A stretch of 64,000 nucleotides of DNA from an uncultured Ulvibacter sp. (GTDB lineage: Bacteria > Bacteroidota > Bacteroidia > Flavobacteriales > Flavobacteriaceae), in contig CALSSW010000001.1 of NCBI GenBank assembly GCA_943789105.1, positions 310,001 through 374,000 of the forward strand, given 5' to 3'. Each line of letters begins with the position of its first letter. The stretch's first letter is position 1. Position numbers and translations under genes: made by a program. The notes under the pieces were generated by a model. It was not told the origin of the DNA. It did not search any database and was given only the letters and a program-made list of their open reading frames with translations. Shown one piece after another: positions 28,689-38,639 of this stretch.

Positions 28689-28727
28689 AAAGAAGAAGAT
28701 GATCGTTTTACAATCAGCTTCTTCTTT
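28689..28727 (-). terminator. rho-independent terminator of the 802-residue T9SS protein gene
   Basis: Arms of AAAGAAGAAG and CTTCTTCTTT pair over 10 bases, then after one mismatch over 4 more (TGAT/ATCA), around a 9-base loop. Read on the minus strand it ends in a T tract, 60 bases after the stop at 28787. The remainder of the gap to the MerR gene holds no gene. Confidence 0.8.
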
Positions 28728-28786
28728 ATAGAAACATCCTTTGAAAATTGTTCTTTAAATATTCTTGAAAGATTATTATTGGTTAA

Positions 28787-31195
28787 TTATTTGATAATTA
28801 CTTTCTTGGTAATAACTTGGTTTCCAGATTTTATCTGTACAACGTACAAACCACTTGCCAGGTTCTGGGTAGATACTCTCTGAGTTGCAGTTGTAGTGTT
28901 TAATAGAGTTTGTTTTACTACAACTCCTAACATAGAGAAAAGCCTAACATCTAGTTGCTGTAAATCTGGTGTGATTCCAGCTATAGTGACAAAGCTATCT
29001 GTATTTGCTTTGTATACATTTAGCGTATTTATACCAAGGGTGTCTCCACTAGATAGTACGCTATTGTCCTTAAAGACAATAAAGAATCTATCTGCTCCGC
29101 TAAGATTACTTTGCGCCGTTAGCTCAAAGTCTCCGTCTTTTAGTGAAGTAAGGGTACCGTTTAGGGTATCTTCTAGATATACAGAGATATCTTGAGGCAG
29201 TTCTATATCTGAAATACTAATAGTAAAGGCCTGTCCTGCATTTTGCCGTATCTCTAGAGGCACTCTAGTGTTTTGCAAATCATCAATATCCATAGCATTT
29301 ATAGCAAATGCTGTTTCTTGGCTTCCTTGGGCCAGTCTTGAATTTAGTTTTGTTGACTGGTTGTATGCTGCTGCATCGTATCCAGGATCAAGACCTAGGG
29401 TAAGACCATCTCTAAAGTAGAAATTGGTCGCTGCTCTTTCTATCTCACCATTGTAAAGCTTTAATCCTACATTGTAAGTAAGTAGCTGTGGTCCTTGAAT
29501 AAAATCTCCAGTTCCTATAGAAGTACGCATAGCAGCTGTAAAATTAAGAGCGGCATCTGATGTGCCTGCTGCAGCTACCCAAAACCCTTGACCAGGAGCT
29601 ATTGAAAAACCACTTGCAAGTTCATTGTAAATATCGTAATCAGAGCCATTCCAACCATATACAGCCAAGAACTCACTATCAATAACAGAACTGTTTGCAT
29701 CTATAAAGTTAGTAACTCCTGCAGCAGTATTTCCTGATATATATGAAGGAAAAGGGTTTGATACCAAATTCCACCTTCTACCTCCAGCGCCGTTTGCATG
29801 GTTGTTAACAATATTGATACTTTGATCTGTTGTCTGCAAAGCACCAGCGAAGGCTACTGTGGTTCCAGGTACGCCACCTGCTGGAGGTGGGGGCAGATCA
29901 CCTTGCGCCATTGCCAATGCATACCCTTGCGCAGGTGTAAAGCTTCCTGTGTCTGTGTCTGTGGCATATCTAGTATACTGTCCAGTTGCATTATCATACT
30001 GGGCAAATGCATAATCATCACCAAGTACTTGTATGTTGGCTCCATTTGCCGTTATAAAATCTTCAATTGTCATGCCGGTAGGGGCTCCTACAAAATCCCA
30101 ACCACCACCATCGAGGTCGTCATATACATTTACAAATCTATTGTAAATGACATCTCCACTAGCAGTTCCTTCCACAATTAAAGAAGAAAAATCATCTGCT
30201 GTAGAATTTAAAGTAACACTACCACTGTTTGTAAAATCTCCAGAAACTGTCAAAGAAGATGTTTCGTCTATGGTTAAACTACTTGCTGATGATAAAGTAA
30301 TATTATTGGCTATGGCTGCTGTGGTGTTTCCAGCTTCAATTGTTTGTCCAGCTGTTATGGAAACATCTGTGTATGATGATGGCACTTTACCCGAATCCCA
30401 GTTGGCAGCAGTTGACCACTGATTATCACTGGTTGTATTAGTGAAAATGCTTGGAAATAATGTATCTTCATCTATCAATTTAACACTTGATACCGAAAAA
30501 CTTTCTGTAGTGGTCGCATCACCATCTTGAAGGGTAACTGTTCTGAAAAAACCATACAAATTACCATTAACAGCCCCATTGTAAACACTTGTACTTTCAA
30601 TCCCATTTTGGTCAAATGCAGCATCAGTATATTCTCCGGTTGTTCTATTGATTAGCTTTGCTGTTACAGTAGAGGTTGATGCACTATTACCCAATAAAAA
30701 AGATACTTTAACAGTCAAATCCTCATTTTTCCATGTATCGATAGTCCAGCCCTCAATATAAGCAGGTGTGGATGATAGGTTACCCCCTGCACGCCTCTCC
30801 ATTTTTAGTTTACCGTTAGTTAGTGCTTTTAAGTAAATAAATTGTCTGTCGCTACCCCCTGAAGATGTTGTTCCTCCTGCGTTAAAACCAATTTGTGCAA
30901 TAAATGTATTACCAGTATATCCAAGATCACCTCCAAATTTCATATCAACCTCAAAAGTAATTGTTTCACCTTCCGATATTGATTGAGATTGCCCCCAAAA
31001 AGCATCAGCAGTATTAGACTGAGTAGCTACACTTTCATTTGTCGTGTTAACATAAAAAAACTGACCACCCCAATTTGTATTGTTGCTCAGTAAACCATCG
31101 GCATAACCTTCTGCAGATTTAAAGTTTGTTGTAGTTTGAGCAGTTAAAAAACTTGTCGTTATGATAAGAAATATCAATGTATAAATAGTTTTCAT
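28787..31195 (-). CDS. T9SS-secreted protein with the shared N-terminal module
   Basis: This 802-residue secreted protein has a signal peptide ending at LTAQ, and then a module (about residues 21-250) that resembles the N-termini of the larger GH86 enzyme and of the 308-residue protein further along (NFKSAEGYADGLL ... NWGG; ITFEVDMKFGGDL; LTVKVSFLLGNSAS; VYNGAVNGNLYGFF). The middle (about 255-700) is a long beta-rich region (NQWSTAANWDSGKVP, FVGAPTGMTIEDF) seen in many Flavobacteria surface proteins. The last 70 residues are a T9SS type A sorting domain ending GLYVVQI and KKVIIK. No catalytic motif was found. It is divergent from the GH29 gene and likely belongs to the PUL as an adhesin or binding protein. 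Confidence 0.75.
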   Translation of the reverse strand: MKTIYTLIFLIITTSFLTAQTTTNFKSAEGYADGLLSNNTNWGGQFFYVNTTNESVATQSNTADAFWGQSQSISEGETITFEVDMKFGGDLGYTGNTFIAQIGFNAGGTTSSGGSDRQFIYLKALTNGKLKMERRAGGNLSSTPAYIEGWTIDTWKNEDLTVKVSFLLGNSASTSTVTAKLINRTTGEYTDAAFDQNGIESTSVYNGAVNGNLYGFFRTVTLQDGDATTTESFSVSSVKLIDEDTLFPSIFTNTTSDNQWSTAANWDSGKVPSSYTDVSITAGQTIEAGNTTAAIANNITLSSASSLTIDETSSLTVSGDFTNSGSVTLNSTADDFSSLIVEGTASGDVIYNRFVNVYDDLDGGGWDFVGAPTGMTIEDFITANGANIQVLGDDYAFAQYDNATGQYTRYATDTDTGSFTPAQGYALAMAQGDLPPPPAGGVPGTTVAFAGALQTTDQSINIVNNHANGAGGRRWNLVSNPFPSYISGNTAAGVTNFIDANSSVIDSEFLAVYGWNGSDYDIYNELASGFSIAPGQGFWVAAAGTSDAALNFTAAMRTSIGTGDFIQGPQLLTYNVGLKLYNGEIERAATNFYFRDGLTLGLDPGYDAAAYNQSTKLNSRLAQGSQETAFAINAMDIDDLQNTRVPLEIRQNAGQAFTISISDIELPQDISVYLEDTLNGTLTSLKDGDFELTAQSNLSGADRFFIVFKDNSVLSSGDTLGINTLNVYKANTDSFVTIAGITPDLQQLDVRLFSMLGVVVKQTLLNTTTATQRVSTQNLASGLYVVQIKSGNQVITKKVIIK

Positions 31196-31575
31196 AATTT
31201 TTGTTTTAGTTATAAATCACCTTAGTTTTTTAATTTTCATTTTATATTGCGTTACACAAAACTACTTTTAGTCAATTTTTTTTGAAAATGTTATATAAAG
31301 TATAAGCTAATAGAAAAAGATGTCTAGATTTTAATTTAAATATCTAAAACAAAAAAAACAATAATTATAATAACAGATTGTCAATAATGTGCTTTTTAAT
31401 ACAACTTATATTCAATTTTAAACTATTATTTTTATCAAAAATTCAATCAGCCATGTAAGCAAAAATTAAAAAAATAGATCTTTTGAGTTAAAAAATCAAT
31501 TTATTGTATAGTTCAGAACATCTCAATAAAAAGACCATAATAGATTTAACTTAATTTGTTTAAATAATTTAAATT
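31196..31575. other. 380-base AT-rich divergent intergenic region
   Basis: This gap separates the minus-strand T9SS protein gene from the plus-strand GH29 gene and should hold both promoters. On the minus strand TAGTTTTG (31258-31265) matches the -7 element about 63 bases before the T9SS gene, without a good -33. I found no ORF, RNA gene or strong hairpin in it. Confidence 0.5.
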
Positions 31576-32937
31576 ATGAAAAAAATAATCTGTTTAGTTA
31601 TTTTCTGTTCGATGACATTAAATACTTTGGCACAAATAAATTCAGAAACAAAATCTGAAAAAATGGAACGGATGGAGTGGTGGACAAAAGCGCGCTTTGG
31701 AATGTTTATCCATTGGGGGCTATATGCTCTTCCAGCTAGACATGAGTGGGTAATGAGTAATGAAAAAATGTCAAAGAAAACATATGAAAAATATGCTAAT
31801 TATTTTGACCCCGATTTATACAATCCAACACAGTGGGCCAAATTAGCGAAAAAAGCAGGGATGAAATATGTGGTTTTCACTGCAAAACATCATGACGGGT
31901 TTACGATGTATGATTCAAAATATACAGACTATAAAGTAACCAACACGCCCTACGGAAAGGATGTTATGAAAGAACTAGTTGACGCTTTTAGAGCAGAAGG
32001 AATTCGTATTGGGTTATACTATTCTCTCATTGATTGGCACCATCCTGATTTTCTAGTAAAAGACCCCATTCATCCAGAAAAAAACAATAAAAAAGAACTA
32101 GCAAAAGACTCAAGTCGAGACCTTAAAAAATTTCAAAAGTATTTAAAAAATCAATTAACAGAAATTCTCACAAATTACGGACAAATTGATATTTTATTTG
32201 CCGACTTTTCTTATCCGCAAAAAGAAAACGGAAAAGGAAAATCGTATTGGAATTCAGAAGATTTGTACAAACAAATTAGAAAGCTCCAACCGCAAATTAT
32301 AATAAATGACAGACTCGATTTAAGAGAAGAAGGTGGATGGGATTTTATGACTCCCGAACAATTCATGCCCAAACAATGGGTTACCTATAAAGGGGAAAAA
32401 GTACCTTGGGAAACATGTCAAACTTTTTCTGGATACTCTTGGGGATATCACAGAGACGACCGCTCATGGAAAAGCACAGAACAAACTATTGTAATGCTGA
32501 TTGAAACAGTTAGCAAAGGGGGTAATTTATTACTCAATGTGGGACCAACCGCCAGGGGTATAATACAAGCGGATGCTGTCGATAGGCTTGAAGCTACACA
32601 CCAGTGGATGAAATATCACGATCGTTCTATTTATGGTTGCACAGCGGCCCCTGAGGAGTTCAAAAAACCAGATAATTGTTTATTAACATATAATCCTGAA
32701 ACAAAAAGGCTTTATGTACATGTACTAGAATGGCCGTTTAAAACAATTTATCTTCCTGGCTTAGCCGATAAAGTTGCTTATGCACAAATATTAAATGATG
32801 GTTCAGAACTAAAACTGAAGACAAAAAAAGGGGCTTGGCTTGACGATGTGAAAAGTGATGATAATGGCCTAACAATTACAATCCCTGTTACAAAACCAGA
32901 TGTAGAAATACCTGTTATTGAAATTTTCTTGAAGTAA
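31576..32937 (+). CDS. GH29 alpha-L-fucosidase/alpha-L-galactosidase
   Basis: This secreted 453-residue exo-glycosidase has a signal peptide ending near NTLAQ and the GH29 barrel signatures FGMFIHWGLYALPARHEWV, KYVVFTAKHHDGFTMY and IGLYYSLIDWHHPDF. Asp210 in IDILFADFSYP sits where the family nucleophile is found. GH29 removes terminal alpha-L-fucose; members in red-algal galactan loci, such as that of Bacteroides plebeius, act on alpha-L-galactose. With sulfatases and GH86 around it, L-galactose is the more likely substrate here. It starts the plus-strand run GH29-sulfatase-sulfatase-GH2. Confidence 0.9.
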   Translation: MKKIICLVIFCSMTLNTLAQINSETKSEKMERMEWWTKARFGMFIHWGLYALPARHEWVMSNEKMSKKTYEKYANYFDPDLYNPTQWAKLAKKAGMKYVVFTAKHHDGFTMYDSKYTDYKVTNTPYGKDVMKELVDAFRAEGIRIGLYYSLIDWHHPDFLVKDPIHPEKNNKKELAKDSSRDLKKFQKYLKNQLTEILTNYGQIDILFADFSYPQKENGKGKSYWNSEDLYKQIRKLQPQIIINDRLDLREEGGWDFMTPEQFMPKQWVTYKGEKVPWETCQTFSGYSWGYHRDDRSWKSTEQTIVMLIETVSKGGNLLLNVGPTARGIIQADAVDRLEATHQWMKYHDRSIYGCTAAPEEFKKPDNCLLTYNPETKRLYVHVLEWPFKTIYLPGLADKVAYAQILNDGSELKLKTKKGAWLDDVKSDDNGLTITIPVTKPDVEIPVIEIFLK

Positions 32938-32955
32938 TTTTTATTTCTTATTTGT

Positions 32956-34401
32956 ATGAAAAATAGACTTGGAATTATACTGTTTATTGCTTTGTTGACC
33001 TTCTTGGCATGCAAGGATAAAACTTCAAAAAACAGTGATTTCAAAAGCGGTAATGATAAGCCAAATATCATACTTATTTTAACAGACGATCAAGGCTATG
33101 GTGATGTAGGGTTTAATGGCTCAAAAGATATTCTTACACCTCACATAGATAACATTGCAAAAAAGGGTGTTGTATTTTCTGACGGTTATGTTTCCCATCC
33201 TTATTGTAGTCCCTCCAGGGCTGGATTAATGACTGGGCGTTATCAACAACGCTTTGGGCATGAGCACAATGTTCCCTTTGCTCCACAAGACTCAACAATG
33301 GGAACACCAAAAAACGAAGTATTTCTTTCTAAAAAATTGAAAGAAGCAGGTTACAAAACCAGCGCCATTGGCAAATGGCATTTGGGTAATTATCCTAGTT
33401 TTTTACCTCCACAAAGAGGTTTTGATCATTGGTTCGGGTTTTCAGGTGGAAACATGAATTACTGGGGCTATCCATCTGGCAAAAATAAAACCATGCATAT
33501 TCAACGCAATGGTGAAAATGTAGATCATAATGAGCTTACCTACCTAACGGATGACTTTACTAATGAAGCCTTGTCTTTTATTAAACAACAAAAAGACACT
33601 CCATTTTTTATGTATTTATCTTACAATGCTCCCCATAGTCCAGACCATGCCACAAAACAATATTTGGAAAAAGCAAATCACATAGAAAATGGAATTAGAA
33701 GTGTGTATGCAGCAATGATTACTGGGTTAGATCAAGGCGTTGGCAGAATAGACTCCCTACTGACAAGATTAGGGATTCGTGAAAATACACTAATCATCTT
33801 TTTGAGTGATAACGGTGGACGCCTGGATGCGGCCAACAATGGTCAATTTAGAGGTCATAAAGGAATGTTATTTGAGGGGGGAATTAGAGTCCCCTTCACT
33901 ATGTCTTGGCCGGCTAAATTACCCCAAAACACAAGGTATAACCAACCGGTTACATCACTTGATATTTTCAGCACCTGCTTGGCTGCAGCAAATTTAAAAC
34001 TCAATGATAGTCTTCGTTTAGATGGAAAAAATCTATTACCATTCCTTAAAAATAATCTATCAGAGGCTCCACACCAAGCACTGTTTTGGAGAGTTGCCAA
34101 TGGTGAAGAATATGCAATTCGAAAAGGAAATTACAAACTCATAAAAAGTGCCTACAAAAATAAAACGATGCTTTTTGATTTAAGTGAAGATGAAATGGAG
34201 ACCCGCGATATTTCTTCGTTAAAACCAGAAATATTTAATGATTTAGAAAAACTTTATACAAATTGGAGTAAAGACTTAGCTGAACCTCTTTGGACAGACC
34301 CACACATACAAAATGTGAAAAAAGAAGAACAAGATGTTCAAAACACAAGATTTAAAAGTCTATCAAAAAAAGAAAAAGAAGATTATGAATTTAACCACTA
34401 G
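32956..34401 (+). CDS. S1-family sulfatase, lipoprotein
   Basis: This 481-residue type I sulfatase has a lipobox near LTFLAC, so it is likely membrane anchored. The formylglycine signature is CSPSR at Cys84 (CSPSRAGLMTGRY). Calcium-site aspartates occur in LTDDQGYGD and LSDNGG. Other family features are IGKWHLGN and FRGHKGMLFEGGIRVPF. It follows GH29 by 18 bases. In porphyran-type loci a sulfatase paired with GH29 removes the 6-sulfate from L-galactose; that role is inferred. Confidence 0.92.
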   Translation: MKNRLGIILFIALLTFLACKDKTSKNSDFKSGNDKPNIILILTDDQGYGDVGFNGSKDILTPHIDNIAKKGVVFSDGYVSHPYCSPSRAGLMTGRYQQRFGHEHNVPFAPQDSTMGTPKNEVFLSKKLKEAGYKTSAIGKWHLGNYPSFLPPQRGFDHWFGFSGGNMNYWGYPSGKNKTMHIQRNGENVDHNELTYLTDDFTNEALSFIKQQKDTPFFMYLSYNAPHSPDHATKQYLEKANHIENGIRSVYAAMITGLDQGVGRIDSLLTRLGIRENTLIIFLSDNGGRLDAANNGQFRGHKGMLFEGGIRVPFTMSWPAKLPQNTRYNQPVTSLDIFSTCLAAANLKLNDSLRLDGKNLLPFLKNNLSEAPHQALFWRVANGEEYAIRKGNYKLIKSAYKNKTMLFDLSEDEMETRDISSLKPEIFNDLEKLYTNWSKDLAEPLWTDPHIQNVKKEEQDVQNTRFKSLSKKEKEDYEFNH

Positions 34402-36100
34402 AAAAAGAAGAGTATTTAATTTATTGTCAAATTTATTTTTGGTAATTATTGTACAGCTAATTTTTTTAAACCATAGTTTTGCTCAAACAGATTCAAAAGA
34501 AAAGCCAAATTTCATATTCATTTTAACAGATGATCATCGGTATGATTTATTGGGGTCATCGGGAAATGAGCTTGTTAAAACCCCTCATTTAGACCAACTT
34601 GCACAAGAAGGCATATTGTTTGAAAATGCACATGTTACAAGTGCTATCTGTACTCCTAGCAGAATTTCTATCCTTTTAAGCCAATTTGAGAGAAAACATT
34701 CGGTGAATTTTAACTCTGGAACGAGTGTATCAGAAGAAGCTTGGAATGAATCATATCCTGTAGTTATGAAAAACAATGGATACTACACGGGTTATGTAGG
34801 TAAAAATCACGCTCCAATTGGAGATGGGGGCTATCAATCTGGACTTATGGATACATCTTTTGATTATTGGTATGCCGGACATGGACACCTTTCTTTTTAT
34901 CCAAAAGATCGACATGAAATATTTGCAGCAGCAAAACAAAATACTCAGATAGAAATAATGGATGAAGGTGTTTCTGATTTTTTTAGCAATGAACATAAAC
35001 TAGAGGGAGCAAAACACTTTTTAAATCAACGTCCAAAAGAACAACCATTTTGTCTTAGCATTGCATTTAATCTGCCACATGGCGCGAGTACAACTACGAT
35101 GAAAATGTTGGATACAGACCCTGAAACATACAAATCCCTTTATAGAGATAAAGAAATTCCACTTCCTGCAGATTATATTTCAAAAAAAGACATAAATACT
35201 CCAAAATTACCACCAGAGGTACTTCATGTTGATGACAGACAGGATATCTATGATTTTGTGGACAACGAGACAGACTTAAAGGAACGAATTATTCGTAATA
35301 TGCAAGCTGTTACAGGTATTGACATGCTAGTTGGCAATTTACGAGCTACTTTAAAACAACTTAACTTAGATAAGAACACCATTGTTATTTTTACTTCTGA
35401 CCACGGAATATTTTGGGGGGAAAATGGATTGGGAGGCAAAGCCTTGTGTTATGAAATTTGCACTAAAGTACCCATGATTATTCACAACCCTATGAGTACA
35501 GAAAATAAAAAAGGTATTGTTACTAATGAATTGGTTCAAACCATTGACATCGCACCAACAATGCTTCAGTATGCAGGTATTAATATTCCAAACTCATATC
35601 AGGGGAAGCCGTTAAATGATATGATAGAAGGTAATAATGAGCCTATTAGAGATTATTTATATACAGAAAATTTATGGTCCACACACTTTGGCAACCCCCG
35701 TTGCGAATCTGTTCAGAGTAAAGAATGGAAATACATTCGTTATTACAAAAATGAAAATATTTCTTCTAAAAATGTCATGGCAATTGCAAAAGAACATAAT
35801 ATTAATCTTACCAAATTGTTGTACGGAAATCACGATCCGCAAATAGCAGTTTATCAAACTTATATAGAATCATCTGTAAATGGTGAGCCTGCTGTTTATG
35901 AGGAATTGTTTCACTTAAAAACAGACCCACAAGAACAAAAAAATCTTATAAATAATCCTAATTACACTAAAGAATTAAAAGATTTGAGGTTGGCATGGAG
36001 AGAAAAAATCAATTATGCACGTGGAGAGGGCAAAGCAAAAATTTTGAGATACACAATTGACAGTAAAGTAGAAAAAGGAAATATTTCGATGCCTGAGTAA
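34385..36100 (+). CDS. S1-family sulfatase, secreted
   Basis: This 571-residue sulfatase starts at the ATG at 34385, 17 bases inside the previous gene, which gives a normal signal peptide ending FAQ. An earlier in-frame ATG at 34334 would add a lysine-rich stretch before the signal and is rejected. The formylglycine signature is CTPSR at Cys89, and the metal sites are LTDDHRYD and TSDHGIFWGENG. It is longer than the first sulfatase and only distantly similar, so it probably removes sulfate from a different position. Confidence 0.9.
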   Translation: MNLTTRKRRVFNLLSNLFLVIIVQLIFLNHSFAQTDSKEKPNFIFILTDDHRYDLLGSSGNELVKTPHLDQLAQEGILFENAHVTSAICTPSRISILLSQFERKHSVNFNSGTSVSEEAWNESYPVVMKNNGYYTGYVGKNHAPIGDGGYQSGLMDTSFDYWYAGHGHLSFYPKDRHEIFAAAKQNTQIEIMDEGVSDFFSNEHKLEGAKHFLNQRPKEQPFCLSIAFNLPHGASTTTMKMLDTDPETYKSLYRDKEIPLPADYISKKDINTPKLPPEVLHVDDRQDIYDFVDNETDLKERIIRNMQAVTGIDMLVGNLRATLKQLNLDKNTIVIFTSDHGIFWGENGLGGKALCYEICTKVPMIIHNPMSTENKKGIVTNELVQTIDIAPTMLQYAGINIPNSYQGKPLNDMIEGNNEPIRDYLYTENLWSTHFGNPRCESVQSKEWKYIRYYKNENISSKNVMAIAKEHNINLTKLLYGNHDPQIAVYQTYIESSVNGEPAVYEELFHLKTDPQEQKNLINNPNYTKELKDLRLAWREKINYARGEGKAKILRYTIDSKVEKGNISMPE

Positions 36101-36143
36101 TTATAATGGCTGTCAATTACAAAATAATATAAATTTTAATAAA

Positions 36144-38639
36144 ATGATACAAAATCTCATCAAGTTTCTCTGGTTAATTTTAGTGTTCATGGTCTCTTGC
36201 AACACGGTCATAGAAAATACAGAGCCTGTTAGTTTTAATGAAGGATGGAAATTTTACAAGGGTGAAGCTAGTAATGCACAATACCTAAGTTTTGATGATT
36301 CTAGCTGGCGAAATCAAAATTTACCACACGATTGGGCCATTGAAGGGCCATTTGATATCCAATACAATGCTAGATGTGGAGGATTACCATTTCATGGAGA
36401 AGGCTGGTATAGAAAGTCTTTTAATATTTCTAAAAATGCAAAAGGGAAACACGTAACACTTCATTTTGATGGTGCTATGTACAATGCTAAGATATGGCTA
36501 AATGGAGTTTTAATTGGTCATCGACCAAATGGTTATATAGGGTTTTCTATAGACTTGAGTGAACACCTAAGTTACGGGGGAGAAAATCTCATTGCAGTTC
36601 AATTAACTCCAGAAGATTTATCTTCTAGGTGGTACCCTGGTGCAGGAATCTATCGAAACACATGGTTAGAAATAAACAACCCTGTTCATGTTGCTAAATG
36701 GGGAACATTTATTACAACCCCTAAAATTACAGATGAATTAGCCAATATTAATATTCAAACTGAAATTGAAAATACCACATCAATAAATAAAACTATTACG
36801 ATTGAGACCCAAATTTTTTCTAAAGAAAATCAAGAGTTGAGTTCTGTTTCTGAAACTATTTCTGTGAAAAAAAATGAAATATCCATTGTTAACCAAAGTT
36901 CCGAAATAGTAAACCCAAAATTATGGGGCTTACAATCGCCCTACCTCTATAGAGCTGAAACTAAACTATTTGAAAAAGGCAATTTAATTGACACCTACAA
37001 TACCACATTTGGTGTTCGGACAATTGAGTATGGAAGTGACTTTGGATTTAAACTAAATGATGAACCTACTAAATTTCAAGGGGTGTGTCTTCATCATGAT
37101 CTTGGGCCTTTGGGAACTGCTGTAAATAGAAGAGCTACAGAGCGTCAACTAGAAATCATGCAAGAAATGGGGGTTAATGCCATTCGTACCAGTCATAATC
37201 CACCATCGCCAGAACAGGTGCAACTTTGTGACCAAATGGGATTGATGATTCAAGTCGAGGCCTTTGACATGTGGAAAAAACCCAAGGTTGAAAATGGCTA
37301 CAGCAAATTTTTTAACCAGTGGCACGAACAAGATTTAAGAGATATGATTCGTGCTTTTAGAAACAGTCCTTCTGTTGTTATGTGGAGCATCGGCAATGAA
37401 ATTTTAGAACAAAGTGATAAAATTAATGGAGCAGTCATAGCAAATGAATTAGCATTAATTTGTGAAGAAGAAGATCCAACCCGACCCACCACAGCAGGTT
37501 TTAATTATTATCCAGCCCCTATTAAAAATGGTTTAGCAGACGCTATTGATTTAGTTGGTTGGAATTATAAACCTAGAAAATATAAAGAAATTATTGATCA
37601 GCAACCAGATTGGATTATTTACGGATCAGAAACATCAAGTACTGTAAGTAGTCGAGGAGTGTATCATCTCCCAATTGAAAAATACGAACTTCATGAATCA
37701 CTTCAAATTACAAGTTATGATTTAATTGGTCCTCCCTGGGCCTACCCCCCAGATATTGAGTTTGAATCTTTAGAAAATAATCCAAATAACTTAGGAGAAT
37801 TTATTTGGACAGGATTTGATTATTTAGGAGAGCCAACCCCTTTTGGTGGCAAGGACAACTCTACTAACGGCTACTGGAATGGTGATTGGCCAGCAAGAAG
37901 TTCCTACTTTGGGGCGGTCGATCTGTGTGGTATACCAAAAGACCGATTTTATCTTTATCAAAGCCAATGGACTACAAAGCCAATGGTTCATGTACTTCCT
38001 CATTGGAATTGGAAGGGTATGGAAGGAAAAGAGATCCCTGTTTTTTCATATACCAATTGTGATGAAGTAGAATTATTTGTAAATGGTAAATCTTATGGAA
38101 AAAAAATTAAAGGAATTGACAAAACACCTATTCCAATTAATTTTATTGATTGGGAAGGTGGCCGATACCAAGGCGATTTCATGTCACCCTACAGGTTACA
38201 TTGGAATGTTCCCTATCAAGCAGGCGAAATTAAAGTGGTAGGATTTATTGATGGAAAAAAAGTTACAGAGAAACTAATAAAAACTGCTGGAAAACCTGCT
38301 AAAATAGAACTCATTGCAGATCGTGAGCTCATCAAATCTGATGGTGAAGACATGGTATTTGTAACCGTACGTGTAGTGGATAAGGAGGGTAATTTGTGTC
38401 CAAATTCAGACAATCTTATAAACTTTGAGATTGAAGGGCAGGGCGCCATAGTTGCTGTGGGAAATGGTAATGCAGCAACCACAGAGCTCTTTCAATCTAA
38501 CAAACGAAAGGCTTTTAGTGGCCAATGTATGGTTTTTATCAAAGCTTCTAGAGAGGCTGGACACATCAACTTAAAAGCAACATCAGAAGGGCTCACTAAA
38601 GCACAAGTTCAAGTACAAACCAAAAGGGTAATCAATTAA
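36144..38639 (+). CDS. GH2 beta-galactosidase-like lipoprotein
   Basis: This 831-residue glycoside hydrolase has a lipobox near VFMVSC. It shows the GH2 sugar-binding jelly roll (about 25-200, with LPHDWAIEGPF and GEGWYRKSF), the immunoglobulin-like domain, and the catalytic barrel with acid/base Glu419 in WSIGNEILE and candidate nucleophile Glu496 in IIYGSETSS. C-terminal beta-sandwich domains follow (YTNCDEVELFVNGKSYGK). In a galactan PUL it most likely releases D-galactose from oligosaccharide ends. Its stop overlaps the convergent regulator gene by 8 bases. Confidence 0.9.
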   Translation: MIQNLIKFLWLILVFMVSCNTVIENTEPVSFNEGWKFYKGEASNAQYLSFDDSSWRNQNLPHDWAIEGPFDIQYNARCGGLPFHGEGWYRKSFNISKNAKGKHVTLHFDGAMYNAKIWLNGVLIGHRPNGYIGFSIDLSEHLSYGGENLIAVQLTPEDLSSRWYPGAGIYRNTWLEINNPVHVAKWGTFITTPKITDELANINIQTEIENTTSINKTITIETQIFSKENQELSSVSETISVKKNEISIVNQSSEIVNPKLWGLQSPYLYRAETKLFEKGNLIDTYNTTFGVRTIEYGSDFGFKLNDEPTKFQGVCLHHDLGPLGTAVNRRATERQLEIMQEMGVNAIRTSHNPPSPEQVQLCDQMGLMIQVEAFDMWKKPKVENGYSKFFNQWHEQDLRDMIRAFRNSPSVVMWSIGNEILEQSDKINGAVIANELALICEEEDPTRPTTAGFNYYPAPIKNGLADAIDLVGWNYKPRKYKEIIDQQPDWIIYGSETSSTVSSRGVYHLPIEKYELHESLQITSYDLIGPPWAYPPDIEFESLENNPNNLGEFIWTGFDYLGEPTPFGGKDNSTNGYWNGDWPARSSYFGAVDLCGIPKDRFYLYQSQWTTKPMVHVLPHWNWKGMEGKEIPVFSYTNCDEVELFVNGKSYGKKIKGIDKTPIPINFIDWEGGRYQGDFMSPYRLHWNVPYQAGEIKVVGFIDGKKVTEKLIKTAGKPAKIELIADRELIKSDGEDMVFVTVRVVDKEGNLCPNSDNLINFEIEGQGAIVAVGNGNAATTELFQSNKRKAFSGQCMVFIKASREAGHINLKATSEGLTKAQVQVQTKRVIN

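Noticed and set aside
29798-30181. Plus-strand 127-codon frame inside the 802-residue T9SS protein gene.
   Set aside because: It is cysteine- and arginine-rich low-quality sequence opposite a real gene.
28526-31261. The 11-mer TTTTGTGTAAC (minus strand) upstream of both the MerR gene and the T9SS protein gene, as a shared operator.
   Set aside because: It overlaps a -7-like promoter motif (TAGTTTTG) in one copy, and an 11-base AT-rich match between two gaps can occur by chance.
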